Shown: positions 48,384 through 60,300, numbered from the stretch's first letter. The stretch is DNA of 64,000 bases from Corythucha ciliata (GCA_038030265.1 CM075939.1:14551253-14615252), one strand, 5' to 3'. Translations and numbers: made by a program. Notes: generated by a model not told the origin, from the letters alone.

Positions 48384-49685
48384 ATTTTTCCTCGGGAAAT
48401 CTGTCGCGCAAAGACAGGGTGGGGAAAAAAATCTCTGTATAATTATCTCGAACGACGCAAAATCTTAAACTACGCCAGCCCGACGCATTAAATTTATTTC
48501 GATCAGAGCTCCGGAGACCACCTCAAACCGGAACGCCGAGTCAAGTTAAAACGGAAACGAAGAGGGGAAACCCTCAAATTAAATCCAATTGAACAAGAGA
48601 GAGACTAGCGTGTGACAAACCCAGGCCAATACATAAAATCACATCTTTCAGCTGATTCCCAACAATTTGATAACAATCGAACGAATAATGCGAAATTCAA
48701 GGATCAAATCCTATTAGTAGCACCAAATTGCCTCGTTAAATTACATAATTACCTGTACAAAACGCTCAGCTCGTCACACTGTCCCAGTGATTGGAAAAAC
48801 GACTGCCCTCCTATTCACTAATCAAAGCTATCAATGTCAAACACTGGCGTTGATACCCCCACCTCACAGCGAGCTGCGTGTAGAATTACGGCCTCAACGT
48901 CAGCCGAAAAACATTAAATTTTCGTTCAAAATTGTTTAAACTTTTTCACTTTGTTCTTAACTGTTCGGTTGACGTTGAAGGAATGCGATAAAAGTCATGA
49001 GAAAATGTTTTTTTTTTTAAATTAAAACGATCGGAGAGGGGTCATGATACTGACGTGCCTGGAGGGGGAGCTCTCCGTGCTCTGGGCTCTGGGCTAGCGA
49101 AGGAGCCAAACGTATATGTCGTTATAATTACGGCCTGAAATTTCCATTTTCCATGTCGATGATATCGACCAATTCTGAGAGGGCAGAACGCTCCATATGT
49201 GTGTGTGGGGGGGGGGGGCGCTGCCTTTGAAACACTTTCCATCTCAAAAGTCCATCGCAGTTAGAGTCAGTCCAAAAACTCCAGTAATCCCCTTCCCCCT
49301 ACGGCCACACTCATCTTATATACTTATTAAATCGTAAATATAAAATTTTGACGATTAGGCGTGAAACTTGAAATTTCGTGCCAAAGTCTCACTGCAAACC
49401 CTCACAGGACAGACAAGGTTCCTAACATTTATTATTTTATATTATTACGTCTAGTCTTGATGTAGGTATCGTTTGTTTAGCCACAATTTTCATTTTTTTT
49501 AGGCTTTATAAGCCCTATACAACACACTTGGATGGGGCTAAGCTAGCGCTCCCCGAGCCATGAATGAAATCTTTTGTTTAGCGGACGTATCTGGACGTAA
49601 AATCGTTTGTTTAGCGACTATGGGGCTCGATGCGTGAATCTCCGTATGAGGCTTCTTATAGCCTCGAAGTAAGAACAATAATTTG
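48384..49685. other. upstream region of the CoA-transferase gene, no gene recognised
   Basis: Promoter of the minus-strand gene should lie here; no clear motif. A G-run of about 13 lies near 49207. Other frames are short. Confidence 0.35.
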
Positions 49686-49689
49686 ATAC

Positions 49690-49830
49690 GTTGCGCTAAA
49701 TTACGGATTTCCCCTTAATTTAACCAATAATTAGCGCACTTCACTTTCTCACAAAGTTGCCTTCATGCAGAATTATGAAAGACGCAAATAGGAACATTTT
49801 CAATTACAGCCGAAAATTGGAATTAGAGCT
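49690..49830 (+). repeat. family-1 units, F orientation (short, degraded)
   Basis: A few units such as TTAACCAATAATTAGCGC and CACAAAGTTGCCTTCATGCAG; the latter matches the higher-order phrase in the array at 39600-41560. Confidence 0.5.
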
Positions 49831-49847
49831 TTGTCTACACTTTGGGT

Positions 49848-49995
49848 GACCAGACATCCTTCTTTCCCCGGACATGTCTTACTTTTTAGACCGTCCGGGG
49901 ATAGGGTTACCATGTGTCCGGCTTTGGGAGGACACGTCCGCCTTCCTGGGCCTTTGTCCGTATCCGTCCGGCTTTTTTGGGCTGTGTCTGGCTTT
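49848..49995. repeat. cluster of GTCCGG/CCGGACA motifs, probable decayed DNA-transposon terminus
   Basis: GGTGACCAGACATCC, CCCCGGACATGTC, GACCGTCCGGGG, GGTTACCATGTGTCCGG, GGACACGTCC, CCGTCCGGC and TGTCTGGC follow within 150 bp, in both orientations. A related CCCGG/GTCCC cluster is near 62635-62695. Terminal sequences of this style occur in several DNA-transposon families; the family is not determined. Confidence 0.4.
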
Positions 49996-50173
49996 TCAGG
50001 AAATAAAATATCCTACTTCTAAATCCTGTTTCTCGTGCACTAATTCGAACAAAATTCAGTCGCGAGAATTGGATGAATTTGACGTTTTTAACATGGATAT
50101 CTATATCATTGCATTTGCATCAACCGAGCCTGCGAGTGATCCGATGTCGAAAAACCACAGTCTTCAACTTGAA

Positions 50174-50308
50174 ACGGACAACAGACACGACCATGCTGAA
50201 AATCATTTTTGAGGCCTTTTAGGGGCCCTGGAACACGAATTTGATGTCGCAGCTCAAAATTTTTTTTGGCATCACCAATTTCCTTCCCTACTTCGGGAAC
50301 ACGGAAAT
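50174..50308 (+). repeat. dispersed repeat, copy 2
   Basis: Second copy of the repeat at 45338-45480, same orientation, with identical motif order and about three-quarters identity by eye. Confidence 0.65.
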
Positions 50309-50779
50309 ATAAAATCTCTAGAAGCCGCTAAAGTTACCTGTAAGGACATCAGCATCTTTGAAGATTTGTTAATTTATTAATGCCTCCTATGTCTTAAATT
50401 AGGTAGTTTGTTGGATATAAATTAAGTAGGTGCCGAATTTAATTGAATATATAATTTTATAATTTAATGTAAAGCTGTTTGCAACTCCAGCCTCTGCTCA
50501 AGCAATGCTTTAGAGAGCTGGAAATAAATATGTTGAAATCAACGGTGTTCTTTCCAGATATTTCCGTTAAAAAAATTAAACTTATTTGAAAAATGGAAAA
50601 CTACTGCATATGCGGAATTTCCTGAAGATTAAAACGAGTCCTTAAAAACCAGGATTGGTGCAGAAATAAGGCCAGAAAATGTATGCTAAGTAGTAGACGA
50701 GGGTTGATTGGAGGGGGGTCGAGGAATCATCACTGCAGTTCCCCCTTAAAAGACAAAATTTCGTCATTTTGACTCTTAT

Positions 50780-50912
50780 GGTGGATTTCACCACCGAGAG
50801 TTAAGGTTTGAGTTACGTTAACTCACAATTAACTGAAAAAAGGCGTCACTATTTATGTAAACAATGTTAGAGTTAGGTAACTCCAACCTAATTCCCGGTG
50901 GTGAAATTGGCC
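50780..50912. mobile_element. 133-bp MITE with ~42-bp terminal inverted repeats
   Basis: The left end (GGTGGATTTCACCACCGAGA then GTTAAGGTTTGAGTTAC) is complementary to the right end (GTAACTCCAACCTAA then TTCCCGGTGGTGAAATTGGCC) with few mismatches. CTTAT flanks both sides (50775-50779 and 50913-50917), a likely 5-bp duplication, though a TTA duplication is also possible. No coding capacity. Confidence 0.8.
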
Positions 50913-50917
50913 CTTAT

Positions 50918-51955
50918 ACAAATTTAAAATAACGCGGAGAAAAATAAAATAAAAGCTTAAATGATTAAGAGGTTTATAATAAAAAAAGTATCAAAATTGG
51001 ATTTTTTGTTTTTAACTCTCAAATCTCCTAAGATAGGCCAGTCAATTTAAACATCAAACATCGCAAATATGCATGTAATTGTTTTTTCTTTTGCACATTG
51101 TTAGGGCCAATGAGAGTAGTTTATACTCAAGTTTGCAACCTTCAAAACCTTGTGCTCAACTCGTGGCACTCGAAAAACCACGAAATTCCATCAATTTTTT
51201 AGGTTGTTGAACAAAAATACCAGAAGAAAGCGTTTTCCGAGCATGACCACAGTATACATTGTTGAAACCAACTAAATTTGCTACAATTTAAGCCCAGTCC
51301 GGGCGTCCTACGTTTGTTATTTTCGGAGATACAGCCAATCAAGAAATGTATAATATGACCAAAAAGCGAGATTTTATTGATAGGGTTATTTTTCAAGACC
51401 CGTAGCACTCAAACATAATGTTCCTACAGAATATCCACGCGAGAATAATTCTTAGGCAGTAGCTCAATTTGAATCTGACGCTATTGCCTAAAATGTATTT
51501 TCGCGTAGATATTCTATAGGACAGGGTGACTGGTACTTGGTTGAGCAAAATAATATAGGGGTGATTAAACATCCAAAATGCAACAAAAATTGTCTCATGA
51601 CCTAGGGTCCGATTTCCTTTCCTAGTCGAGATAATAGATTTTTTTACGTTTTTCGGCACACCACTGGTTTTCGCAACAAAAACAGCTGTAACATGGGAAG
51701 TAAGCGTCCTAGGTTAAATCCAACGACACCACTGAAAAGAGCACTCTTTTTTTTGTGTGAGTAAAGACATTTTGTCTAATGATAGCGAAAACTTCTTTGA
51801 GTAAACTGGGAAAATATCAGGATATTTTTAAAAAATGTAAGTTTTTGACAACTGTTCAAAGCTAGACTACATTAGCCATGGTGCTCCCAGCACCTGGCAA
51901 GTTCCTCTAAAACTGTTTGAAGTAACTTAGTTTAAAACTTCATGCTTATTTTACT
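50918..51955. other. no gene recognised
   Basis: Short frames only. Contains the left copy (50991-51028) of a 38-bp direct repeat whose other copy is at 53189-53226. Confidence 0.4.
50991..51028 (+). repeat. 38-bp direct repeat, left copy
   Basis: TCAAAATTGGATTTTT then a variable T/G run then TAACTCTCAAATCTCC; the same order is found at 53189-53226. The two copies enclose the fold-back element and the copia fragment. Confidence 0.7.
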
Positions 51956-52248
51956 CCTGTCCTCTGCAATTTTTTGATAAAAATCCTTTGTTATACCAAA
52001 AAATGAGGCAATTAGGCCCATTTTGAGTGCCTACAAGAAGATCAAGAGCCATTCCCAAAACTTGTTTTTTTCAGCTTAATTCACTTTTCCTATGCCAATC
52101 TATGAGGAAAGACAAATAAAAGTGGAATAAGCTGAAAAAAATGTCTTGAAATAGCTTTCGTATCTTCTTTTAGCCACTCAAAATGGGCCTAATTACCTTA
52201 TTTTTTGGTATAACAATGGATTTTTCTCAAAACATTGCGAAGGACAGG
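51956..52248. mobile_element. 293-bp fold-back (MITE-like) element
   Basis: The entire segment is one imperfect hairpin: CCTGTCCTCTGCAATTTTTT...TTATACCAAAAAATGAGGCA...TTAGGCCCATTTTGAGTG...CAGCTTAATTCACTTTT on the left pairs with the right half. Arms are about 130 bp with roughly 80% identity by eye, with almost no loop. Its right end touches the stop of the copia frame at 52249, so it sits at the breakpoint of that fragment. Confidence 0.85.
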
Positions 52249-53142
52249 TCACCTCTTATCTTTTGGGCGATCTACCAAAGTCCACGTATTATTTTCGGCT
52301 AAGGAGTTGAGTTCTTGTTGCATAGCTTCTTTCCAATGTTCCTTTTCATTTGATTTGTTGACTTGAGCAAAAGATAGATTTTCTGTGAGCAAAACGTAGT
52401 TATTAGCCAAAAACGAGGGTATTCTGCTTTCACGCGTACTCCGACGAAGATTAAATTCTTGAGGCAGTTCTTCTATGTCATGGGATGCATTTAAATTTTC
52501 TGACTCATCTTGAGTCCTTTCGATTGTTGCTAGTATCTCCCTTGTCACACCATTCTTCTTACAATCAACAGTTGAAATATTGAACTCAGCCGATGGCACC
52601 TCATTTTGTTGACTCTTCCGTCCACTTTCGGGGGCTAACGAAGACCTTAGCATTGATTTCGATTGAATCTGCCCCTCTTCTGGATTTAAAGACCCTTTTG
52701 AGAAGATAACATCTTGTGACAATATGACTTTGTTTCTTGACAAATCCCAGACCCGATACCCGCTGTGATAGTCATTGCAGTAACCCATAAAAATGCATTC
52801 TATGCTCTTTTTTTCCAACTTCTTTCTGTTGCATTTAGGCACGTGCGTATAGCATTTGGTGCCAAAAATTTGGAAATTGCTGATCTTAGGGGGTGAACAT
52901 CTCGCCCATACTTCAATAGGAGATTTGTTCTTTTCACCTGAAGGGCCAGTTCGATTTAATACGAAAGCAGCTGTATTAATTGCTTCAGCCCAAAGTTTCA
53001 TGGGTACATTTTTGGCATGTAACATGGAGCGTGTAGTGTAGTAAAAGAAAGGTTGTAGATTGAACCAGCTGGTAACTACAAAGTTGTGATTGGAATTTGT
53101 TCGGAGGGGTCTGAGAGAAAAACGCTTCCAGTAGCCAATCAA
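52249..53142 (-). pseudogene. copia pol fragment: end of integrase and linker to reverse transcriptase
   Basis: From about residue 30 the frame shows the copia integrase tail: ARSMLHAKN-like TTRSMLHAKNVPMKLWAEAINTAA, VLNRTGPS, PIEVW, FGTKCYTHVPK, KSIECIFMGY, GYRVWD and VIFSKG, then the acidic linker, LRRST.ESR.PS and the RT entry KEHWKEAMQQELNSLAENNTWTLV. The frame ends at DRPKDKR, where an intact element would continue into RT; instead the fold-back element begins. The first ~30 residues are not copia-like, so the 5' side is also broken. It is a different part of pol from the fragment at the left of the window; whether both come from one subfamily is unknown. Confidence 0.85.
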
Positions 53143-53188
53143 CTCTTTGACTTGAGCTTTGCTCGCACGCCGATGTCAGTTTATCCGT

Positions 53189-53226
53189 TTCAAAATTGGA
53201 TTTTTTTTTTTAACTCTCAAATCTCC
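53189..53226 (+). repeat. 38-bp direct repeat, right copy
   Basis: See 50991-51028. This copy lies 47 bp right of the copia fragment. Confidence 0.7.
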
Positions 53227-53279
53227 AAAAACCTAAACAATAACTTTTTTTATGTAAACAAACACATGGGATATCAGGT

Positions 53280-54400
53280 GCAATCTTGAAGTCCGCCTGG
53301 TTCTTGGTTTGCTTCAACAATACAAACGCCAGTATCGCTTTTCAAAACTAAATTGGGTGGATTCATCTCGCTCCTATCCCAATTTCTGGGGGTTTGCTGT
53401 TTAAAAAAAACAAAAACAAAAAACGTGGAACTTGCCGCAGAACCCAATTTTGTAGACTTGGATTGTGGAAACACAATTTCGGGGACTCTTGCTTGTTCCA
53501 AACCCAACTTTCAAGGCTTCAGCTCTTTATAAAATATGTTTCGCAGATTTGATTCATTTCGTAAAAAGTAAACATACAAAAAAAATCGTTGTGATTTCGG
53601 GTTTTTAAATTATAATTTCGCTGGGGATTTTCACTCTTTCATAACCAATTATTGTTTTAAATTTGGCACCTTAAAATCCAAATTTCACGGATTTTTTTGG
53701 CACACAACAATTTTGAGGTTTTCGTTTTCCATTAGTTCAATAAACTAAATTGTCGAAAAGCGAAAAAAAAAAACGCGTGCTTCTGGCATTATCAAAAAAA
53801 AATTTAGCTGGAGATTTTCTAAGCCCAAATGTTTTAAATTTGGCACCTTCAAAGCTATATTTTACGGATTGTTGTCATTTTTGATGATTTTCACGCTTCT
53901 AAAACCCAAATTTTGTGGTTTTAGGTCTTACTGAAAGCAGTTAGTCCATCTTGCTTATTTTAGAAAATTATAGTTTCACTCTTTCAAAAACTAAATTCTC
54001 GGAGTTTGCTTATTCAAGCCCCAAATTTCGTCATTATGGGTCTTACAAATCCAAAGTTTTGTAGATGTTCATCTTTCAAAACCAATTTCGCGGAGTTGGC
54101 TCATTTAAACCCCATTTGATAGATGTTGGCTATTTCACAAGCCTATAATTTTGTTGGTTTGCTCTTTTTGAAATTCACGCAGTTGCACAGTTTTGGCCAA
54201 TTCAAACAACTGTATAGCATCGAAAAATCAAATTGCGCTATTTAGGCAGTTTCGCAACCCCAATTTTTTCGCGGATTTCCGCTCTTTCATAACCAATATC
54301 CCGGATTTTGGCCCTCTAAACCCCAATTTCAAGCATTATTTGGCTATTTCAAAACGCTATTTTGCGCCACATTTGTTTTCAAAAAACTCAAGCTTATTTT
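53280..54400 (+). repeat. family-2 array, reverse orientation
   Basis: About thirty degenerate units of the type TTTCAAAACCCAATTTCGCGGATTTTGGCTC, spaced 30-40 bp. Reverse complement of the array in the Aquarius intron. Confidence 0.75.
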
Positions 54401-54404
54401 TGTT

Positions 54405-54840
54405 AATCGCCCGTGTTAGCGATTTTTCATAATTTTGTCACGAATTGGAGTTTCCCTCAATTGTTGCTGCAAATTAACGATTTTTCACCTTTTTCACTTT
54501 TTCAGCCGCGAATTAGCACTTTTCAGACTATGAGTTACAAAACAGCGTTTTTCTTCATTTTAGCCGCGCTAATTAGTGATTTTTCTCAATATTGGCCGCA
54601 AATGAGCTGTGCATAAACTATTTTTGCCACGCATTATCATTTTTTTTTTTTTTTTTTTTTTTCACTTTTAGCTATGGGTTATACCCAGCGCTTTTTCTCA
54701 GTTTTTTAGGCCCCAGGTTGCGCTCAGAAGCACTGCTCAATTTTAGCCGTGAATTAGCGAAATTTTTTTCATCTGTATCCGCGAATTAGTTTGGTTTTTT
54801 ATTTTCAATATTTTAGCCTCGATTTTTCCGATGCGACGAT
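54405..54840 (+). repeat. family-1 array, F orientation, left part
   Basis: F units (TTTTCATAATTTTGTCACGAATTGG onward) run up to GCGACGAT at 54833-54840, where the orientation changes. The same F array resumes at 56291 after an inserted segment. Confidence 0.75.
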
Positions 54841-56290
54841 AATTAGTGTAAAAGCACTAATTTGCAGCTATATTATTGAGAAAAAGCTAGAGCCTATCAC
54901 TCAGCAGGCTCAACTACTATTTTTAAAAATGCCAATTCGTGGTTTCTTGAGGCAATAACAAAGGGGCTGAAATTGAGAAAAAGCGCTTATTTACATGGAT
55001 AAAAGTCAAAATTTGCGGCTAAAACTGGAAAAATCTGCCAAGTTCCGCTTAAAATTGGAGTAAAAAGCTCATAAAGCAACTAAAATGGATAAAGACGCCA
55101 ATTCGCGGATCAATTTGAGAAAATGCGCTAATTCGCGGCTATACATATAATCAAAAAATAATTCCCGGCTAAAATTAACAAAATAACTACCGCACCTGTA
55201 ATTGAGAATTAGTGCTAATGTGATGGCAAAATTGAAAAAAAAGTCTAAAATGCATGGATACATATGTGATGAAACCATAAAACCAGCTTATTCACGGCTA
55301 AAACTGAGACAAACTGCTAATTCGCGCATAAAATGAATGTAAAACGCTCATTAGCTGCTAAAATGAAGGCAAATCTTCAAAAAATGGCAAATATATTGAC
55401 AGAAAGCGCTTTTGTATATAAGCTCATGTGAGCTTATGTAATATATCAGTAGCTAAAATGGAGAAAGACGCTAATTCACGTATCAATTTGAGATAATGCG
55501 CTAAAGTTACAGCTAAGATTGATTGAGAGATGCGGTATTTCGCTTAATCGAGCAATTAATAAATAATCCGGCGCTAAAATCGGGGAAACAATTCGCTAAA
55601 ACAAGAAAAAACAACAACAACAACAACAAGAGAAACAAGAAAAATCGCTATTGCTGAGCTGAAATAAAGAAAAACGCTAATCCACGGATTTTTCGATTTT
55701 TTTTTTTTTTTTTAATCTTCGAATTCGGAGCTGAAATTGAGTATAAAAGCGGTGATTCGAGGGTGAAACCAAGGAATATTTCACGGCTAAAATTCAGAAA
55801 TGATTGGCAGCTAAAATGAAATGAAACAAAAAAACGCTCATTCACGACGAATCAATTTGTGAAAACCCGTTAATTGGTGAAACGCGATAACTCGCGTCTA
55901 AACTGGAGATAGAACGCTAATCCACGTGACAAAGAAGTGATAAAAAAACCACTAAAATCGGAAAAGAAAAGTTAACTCTAAAACTGAGAAACCCGCTAAT
56001 TCCCATCAAAAATGTTGACAAAGAGTTCGTTCACTGCTGGAAGTTGAGAACATTCGCGGCTAAAGTGGACATCAAGCTGCTGCTGGAACGGATTTTAACA
56101 ATAAATAGCGGGTCAGTTTGGGAAAATCCACTAAATCACGGCTAAAATTGAGGAAACGCGGTAAAATTTAGAAACATTTTCGGTTCCTATAGAGGCAAGT
56201 TTGGGGCTAAAACTCAGAAAAAAAGAAAGAGTAAATCAAATTTATTCACCGTGTAACCCCCTAACAAGATAAAATCCTAGATCCGCCACT
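54841..56290. mobile_element. inserted R-orientation family-1 segment with 8-bp direct repeats
   Basis: GCGACGAT is found exactly at both borders (54833-54840 and 56291-56298), the length expected for hAT target duplication. The right end reads TAGATCCGCCACT(G), the classic reverse complement of a CAGTGGCGGATCTA hAT terminus. The left end (AATTAGTGTAAAAG) does not match it, so the left terminus may be eroded. Interior: family-1 R units (GCGGCTAAAATTGAGAAA), an (AAC)n tract near 55610 and a T-run near 55695. Confidence 0.6.
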
Positions 56291-56790
56291 GCGACGATTT
56301 TAGTGGTTTTTCCCCATTTTAGTGTGGCTGAAGGTATTTTCTCAATTTCACCTGTAAATGATCATAACCCGCAAATTAGCAACGTTTTCCCTCAATTTTA
56401 TCGGTAAATTGTCATTTCTTCAATAATAGCCATGAATCAGTGTTATTATGCAGCCGCAAATCGGCGCTTTTTCTCTATTTTAGCCGCCTAATGAGCGATT
56501 TATGTATACGTTTAGGCATATAGAATTAGGAGCTTTATTCTCAATTTTAGTCACGAACTTGCTTCTCCCGCTGGAGAAACCGGGAATTGGGCTTTTCTCA
56601 AGTTTAGCTGCGATAGAGCGAGTTTTCTCGATTTTAGACACGGGTTATCATTTTTCTCACTTTTAGCCGCGAATTAGCATTTTTCTTTATTTTAGCTGCA
56701 GATTATAATTTTTCTTAAATTCAGCCGCGTATAAGCGATTTATTTTACTTATGTATCTATGGATTAGCGATTTTTTTCTCAATTTTAATA
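56291..56790 (+). repeat. family-1 array, F orientation, right part
   Basis: Units such as CTCAATTTTAGTCACGAA and TTTTAGCCGCGAATTAGC continue the array interrupted at 54840. Confidence 0.75.
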
Positions 56791-56939
56791 TTGCCCATGG
56801 ATGACTTGGAATCATTGGTGGATCAGGCCAGCAGAATCCCACCCCCCCCATCCTGGAACTGGTCAAGTCGGAAGACGCTCTTAACATTAGGAGGAGGGTG
56901 ATACATACTATATTACCCCCTTCCCCGCTCCTGAAAGAG

Positions 56940-57240
56940 GTTCCAGATCAAAGCAAAACTCACGTAGTTTGTTTTAGTACGAATATAACCCGCGAAATTG
57001 GTTTTTAAGAGTGTCAAAACCCACGAAATTTGGTTTTTGTAAGAACCACCGACATATGTTTTTGATTGAGACCTCCCCCACTCCCTTACCACCAATATTG
57101 GCTGTTGAGACAGCTAAATCCAGGAAATTTCTTTTTATAAGAAGCCAAATAATTTTGTTTTGAAAAAGCCTAATTCGCAAAATTTGTTTTTTCAAATAGG
57201 TAGTCAAACCTTGGGAACCTCCATGGGTGAGGTTTACCAA
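56940..57240. repeat. family-2 units, downstream of Aquarius
   Basis: Units such as AACCCGCGAAATTGGTTTTTAAGAG and AACCCACGAAATTTGGTTTTTG, same orientation as in the Aquarius intron. Confidence 0.6.
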
Positions 57241-57264
57241 CAACAATAAATAGCAAATCGCTGA

Positions 57265-57270
57265 TTTATT
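57265..57270 (-). promoter_or_regulatory. polyadenylation signal for Aquarius
   Basis: AATAAA on the minus strand, 80 bases past the Aquarius stop at 57350. Confidence 0.6.
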
Positions 57271-57349
57271 TATGAATATGTACAAAATTAAATGAAAAGG
57301 GTTATTTACACGAAGTTCTATTTCTTAAAATCGAGTTGTTCTTCTTGTT

Positions 57350-60300
57350 TTACGTTTCGGGAGCGTCACCCGTGCCGCCTTCAGCCGCTGCCACGTCCAT
57401 TTCTTGACTCTGGGATGTTACGTCGGCCCCCTCTGAAACTTGGCTGTCAGTAACTTCCATTTGTTCATCTTTGGAGTCTTTCGATTCGGCGGGAGTGGTC
57501 TTTTGAGACTGAACAGCTCCACTGTCGCCTTCATCATCATCGTCCCCCGAGTCGCTGTCACCGCCCGGATGAGGCGTCACGTATTTGTTCGGACCGCGAA
57601 CCGGTTGATCACCCGGCGAGTACCACTCTTTTTTCGACGTCTGTAATTTCTCCTTCATCGCTTCAACCTTTTGCTGATAGTACTGATAGACGAATGTGGC
57701 CATTTGAGTCATGCCGACGACTGGTACGGAGGCGGAGGACTTGTCAAGGTCGACGGCGATGGGCCGCGTCGGTGGGTAAGTCTCAGTGGTGATAATGTGG
57801 AGTTCAAGGGGGCGACGAGCCAGTTGGTCCATGGCGAGGCGAAGTTCGAAACAGTTGAAAAACAGGGAGGATCGGCCGAAAACGTAGAGACCGAGGCGGG
57901 CTCGAGACAGGGCGACGACGAGACGTCTGACGTCGCGTAAATGACCGACAGCTTTTGTCCTTACAAGTGAAAGAAGGACGTAGTCATTTTGCTGACCTTG
58001 GTATTTATCGACTGTCGTCACTTTGTGCGGTTTCCCGATGAGGGGATTCGAGGCGCAACGAGCGTTCACCACGTCCCTCAATAAATGCTTCTGGCCGTTG
58101 TAAGTCGTCAGAATCGTTATTTTATGAGCTGGGTAGCCAATTAAACGCATAAACATAAACACCGCGACGCAATATTCAGCTTCGGCCAAATTTTGATAAA
58201 AGTACGGACTCGGCTCCGACTCACCCACCCCTTCAAAATCGTCCACGTTAATAAACTGAAAGTCGTATTTAAAACCGGGATTTGCCAATTGGTACTCGCG
58301 ACCGCGCGTCACATGAGGTAAATCGCCCAAACTTTTGTAGCGCCACCGATACAAATCACAGATACTCGGTCGGGCACGACCCTGAGCGTCAAGATCGATC
58401 GTGGGCACGCCGAGTCGCACCAGCCGGGTGAACAGTGATTGTTCCATGTTTGAAAATTTTTGAAACGCCATGTTTTTAATGACGGGCGGCAATTGATTGT
58501 GGTCACCGATCATGATCCAACGTTTCAGCCGATTGTGACCGTCTTGAGTCGTTTGCACCAGCAGTGGGATGAATGTTTCAATTTCAAGAATTTGTGCCGC
58601 CTCCTCCATTAGTATGTTGTCGTACTTGAAACCGATTTCCACGAGTTCGGCCCGTTTTAACGCCGCATGAGTGCACGTCATTGCGATGATTTTCGCTTCT
58701 TTGACAAGGAGATACTTGGAGCGGTCGGGGCCACTGCGCAGCAGTTCAAAAGCGCGAAATTCTTCCAATTGAGTGAAAATTTCTTCGATGTAACGGAAAC
58801 AACCGCAGGCGACGTCGAGGTCGTCGTCGTAGTTTTTCTCCTTGAACAACGGCTGTGGGGCTCGACTGAAAAAGTCTAAAAACGGGAACTCTGAAGCGAT
58901 TCTTTCTACTGGGACGGATTTCCCCTTTTTAGGCGTGACGTTCTCCTTAAATTCCTCCCATTTAGCGTAGACGTGACTCAAATAAAAATATCGGGCCGTT
59001 TCACAAGTGTACGCCATGTCGCCCTCAACTTTTAAACACTTTTGAAGACGTTCAACTTCTTCGAGAAGCTCGAGACGTTTCGCTAGCACATAGTTGACCC
59101 GGCCGTAACGACTGAAATCCTTCTCTGTCTCCAGGTCGCCTTCGCCGTGACCCAAACGCAGCAAGTGACGATCGTCGACGTCTAGAGCGATGATTTTTTC
59201 AAATAGTTGATTCAACGCTTGATTCGAATGAGTGACAATCAGGGTGCGTTGATTCGGAAAATTGTGGTAAATGTTGGAGATAATTTGAACGGCGACATCC
59301 GTTTTACCGGTACCGGGGGGACCGACGACCATGGTTAGACCGGGCTGCATTCCCGACCGAATGGCTTCGATTTGCGTTGGTGTGAACCAGACAGTATTCC
59401 GCTTGAGGATGTTCGACGGATACGGGCCTCGATTGGGTATGATGTGCGGTTCCACTATTATGGTTTTTTTCGATTTCTCGTCGGGTTTAACGTCGTCGTT
59501 TTTATGAAGAACCTCCTCGAAAGTTAACCTAAAACAAACGAGAGCAATAAATACGATATAACGCTAAAAATACGTTAAAACCTCAATAAATACGTTAAAA
59601 CGCTATAAATACGTTAAAAATTCAATAAATAAGTTAAAACCACTATAAAACTAACCTGAAAGGGGGTTGAAGACCTGAAGGATCTGCCACTTTCGCCTTA
59701 ATGTGGTACTCAGGAAAACTCGAAATGAGATGCTCCATACTGAGAAACGTGTCGTTAAAGTCCATCGTGGCTATTTGATTGGGCATGCGCGAATAGTGAG
59801 CCGACCCTGGATCACCATACCCGAGAAGGATATCGTGCAACCAGTCGGGTACCACGCACTCAGTGTTCATGAGCTCGCGAATCGTTTGAAGAACCGCTTT
59901 AAAATTGTTCTCCTTCGGTTTACGGCGAAGAAGTACGTTGAAATTCTCGTAGAAATCGTCCTCACCTTCGTTGATAAGCTCCATGTCCAGTTTGTACTGA
60001 TTCGAATCTAGAACCACGCGAAAAGTACGACTGTCACCCTCGAGATCCGGCTTGGCCCCTGGAACGTCTTCAATGACCTTGCCCATGTTGTCCAACATGC
60101 CCTCCACTTCACAGCCGCGAACGTAACGAACTCCGCTCTGTTCTAAAAATGGCGCCCTGAAGTTGTAACGAGTTCCAATGGGAAGAACGGGCTTGACCGC
60201 GATCAAGAAACAGACGTCGTGCTTTCTCAAATTCTCCCACTCAGCCTTCACCTCGGGTTTCACGTTCAAATTCACAGTAACATCGGCACGAACCCGCGAC

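Noticed and set aside
57440..58879. Plus-strand frames opposite Aquarius
   Set aside because: Shadows of the conserved minus-strand helicase frame.
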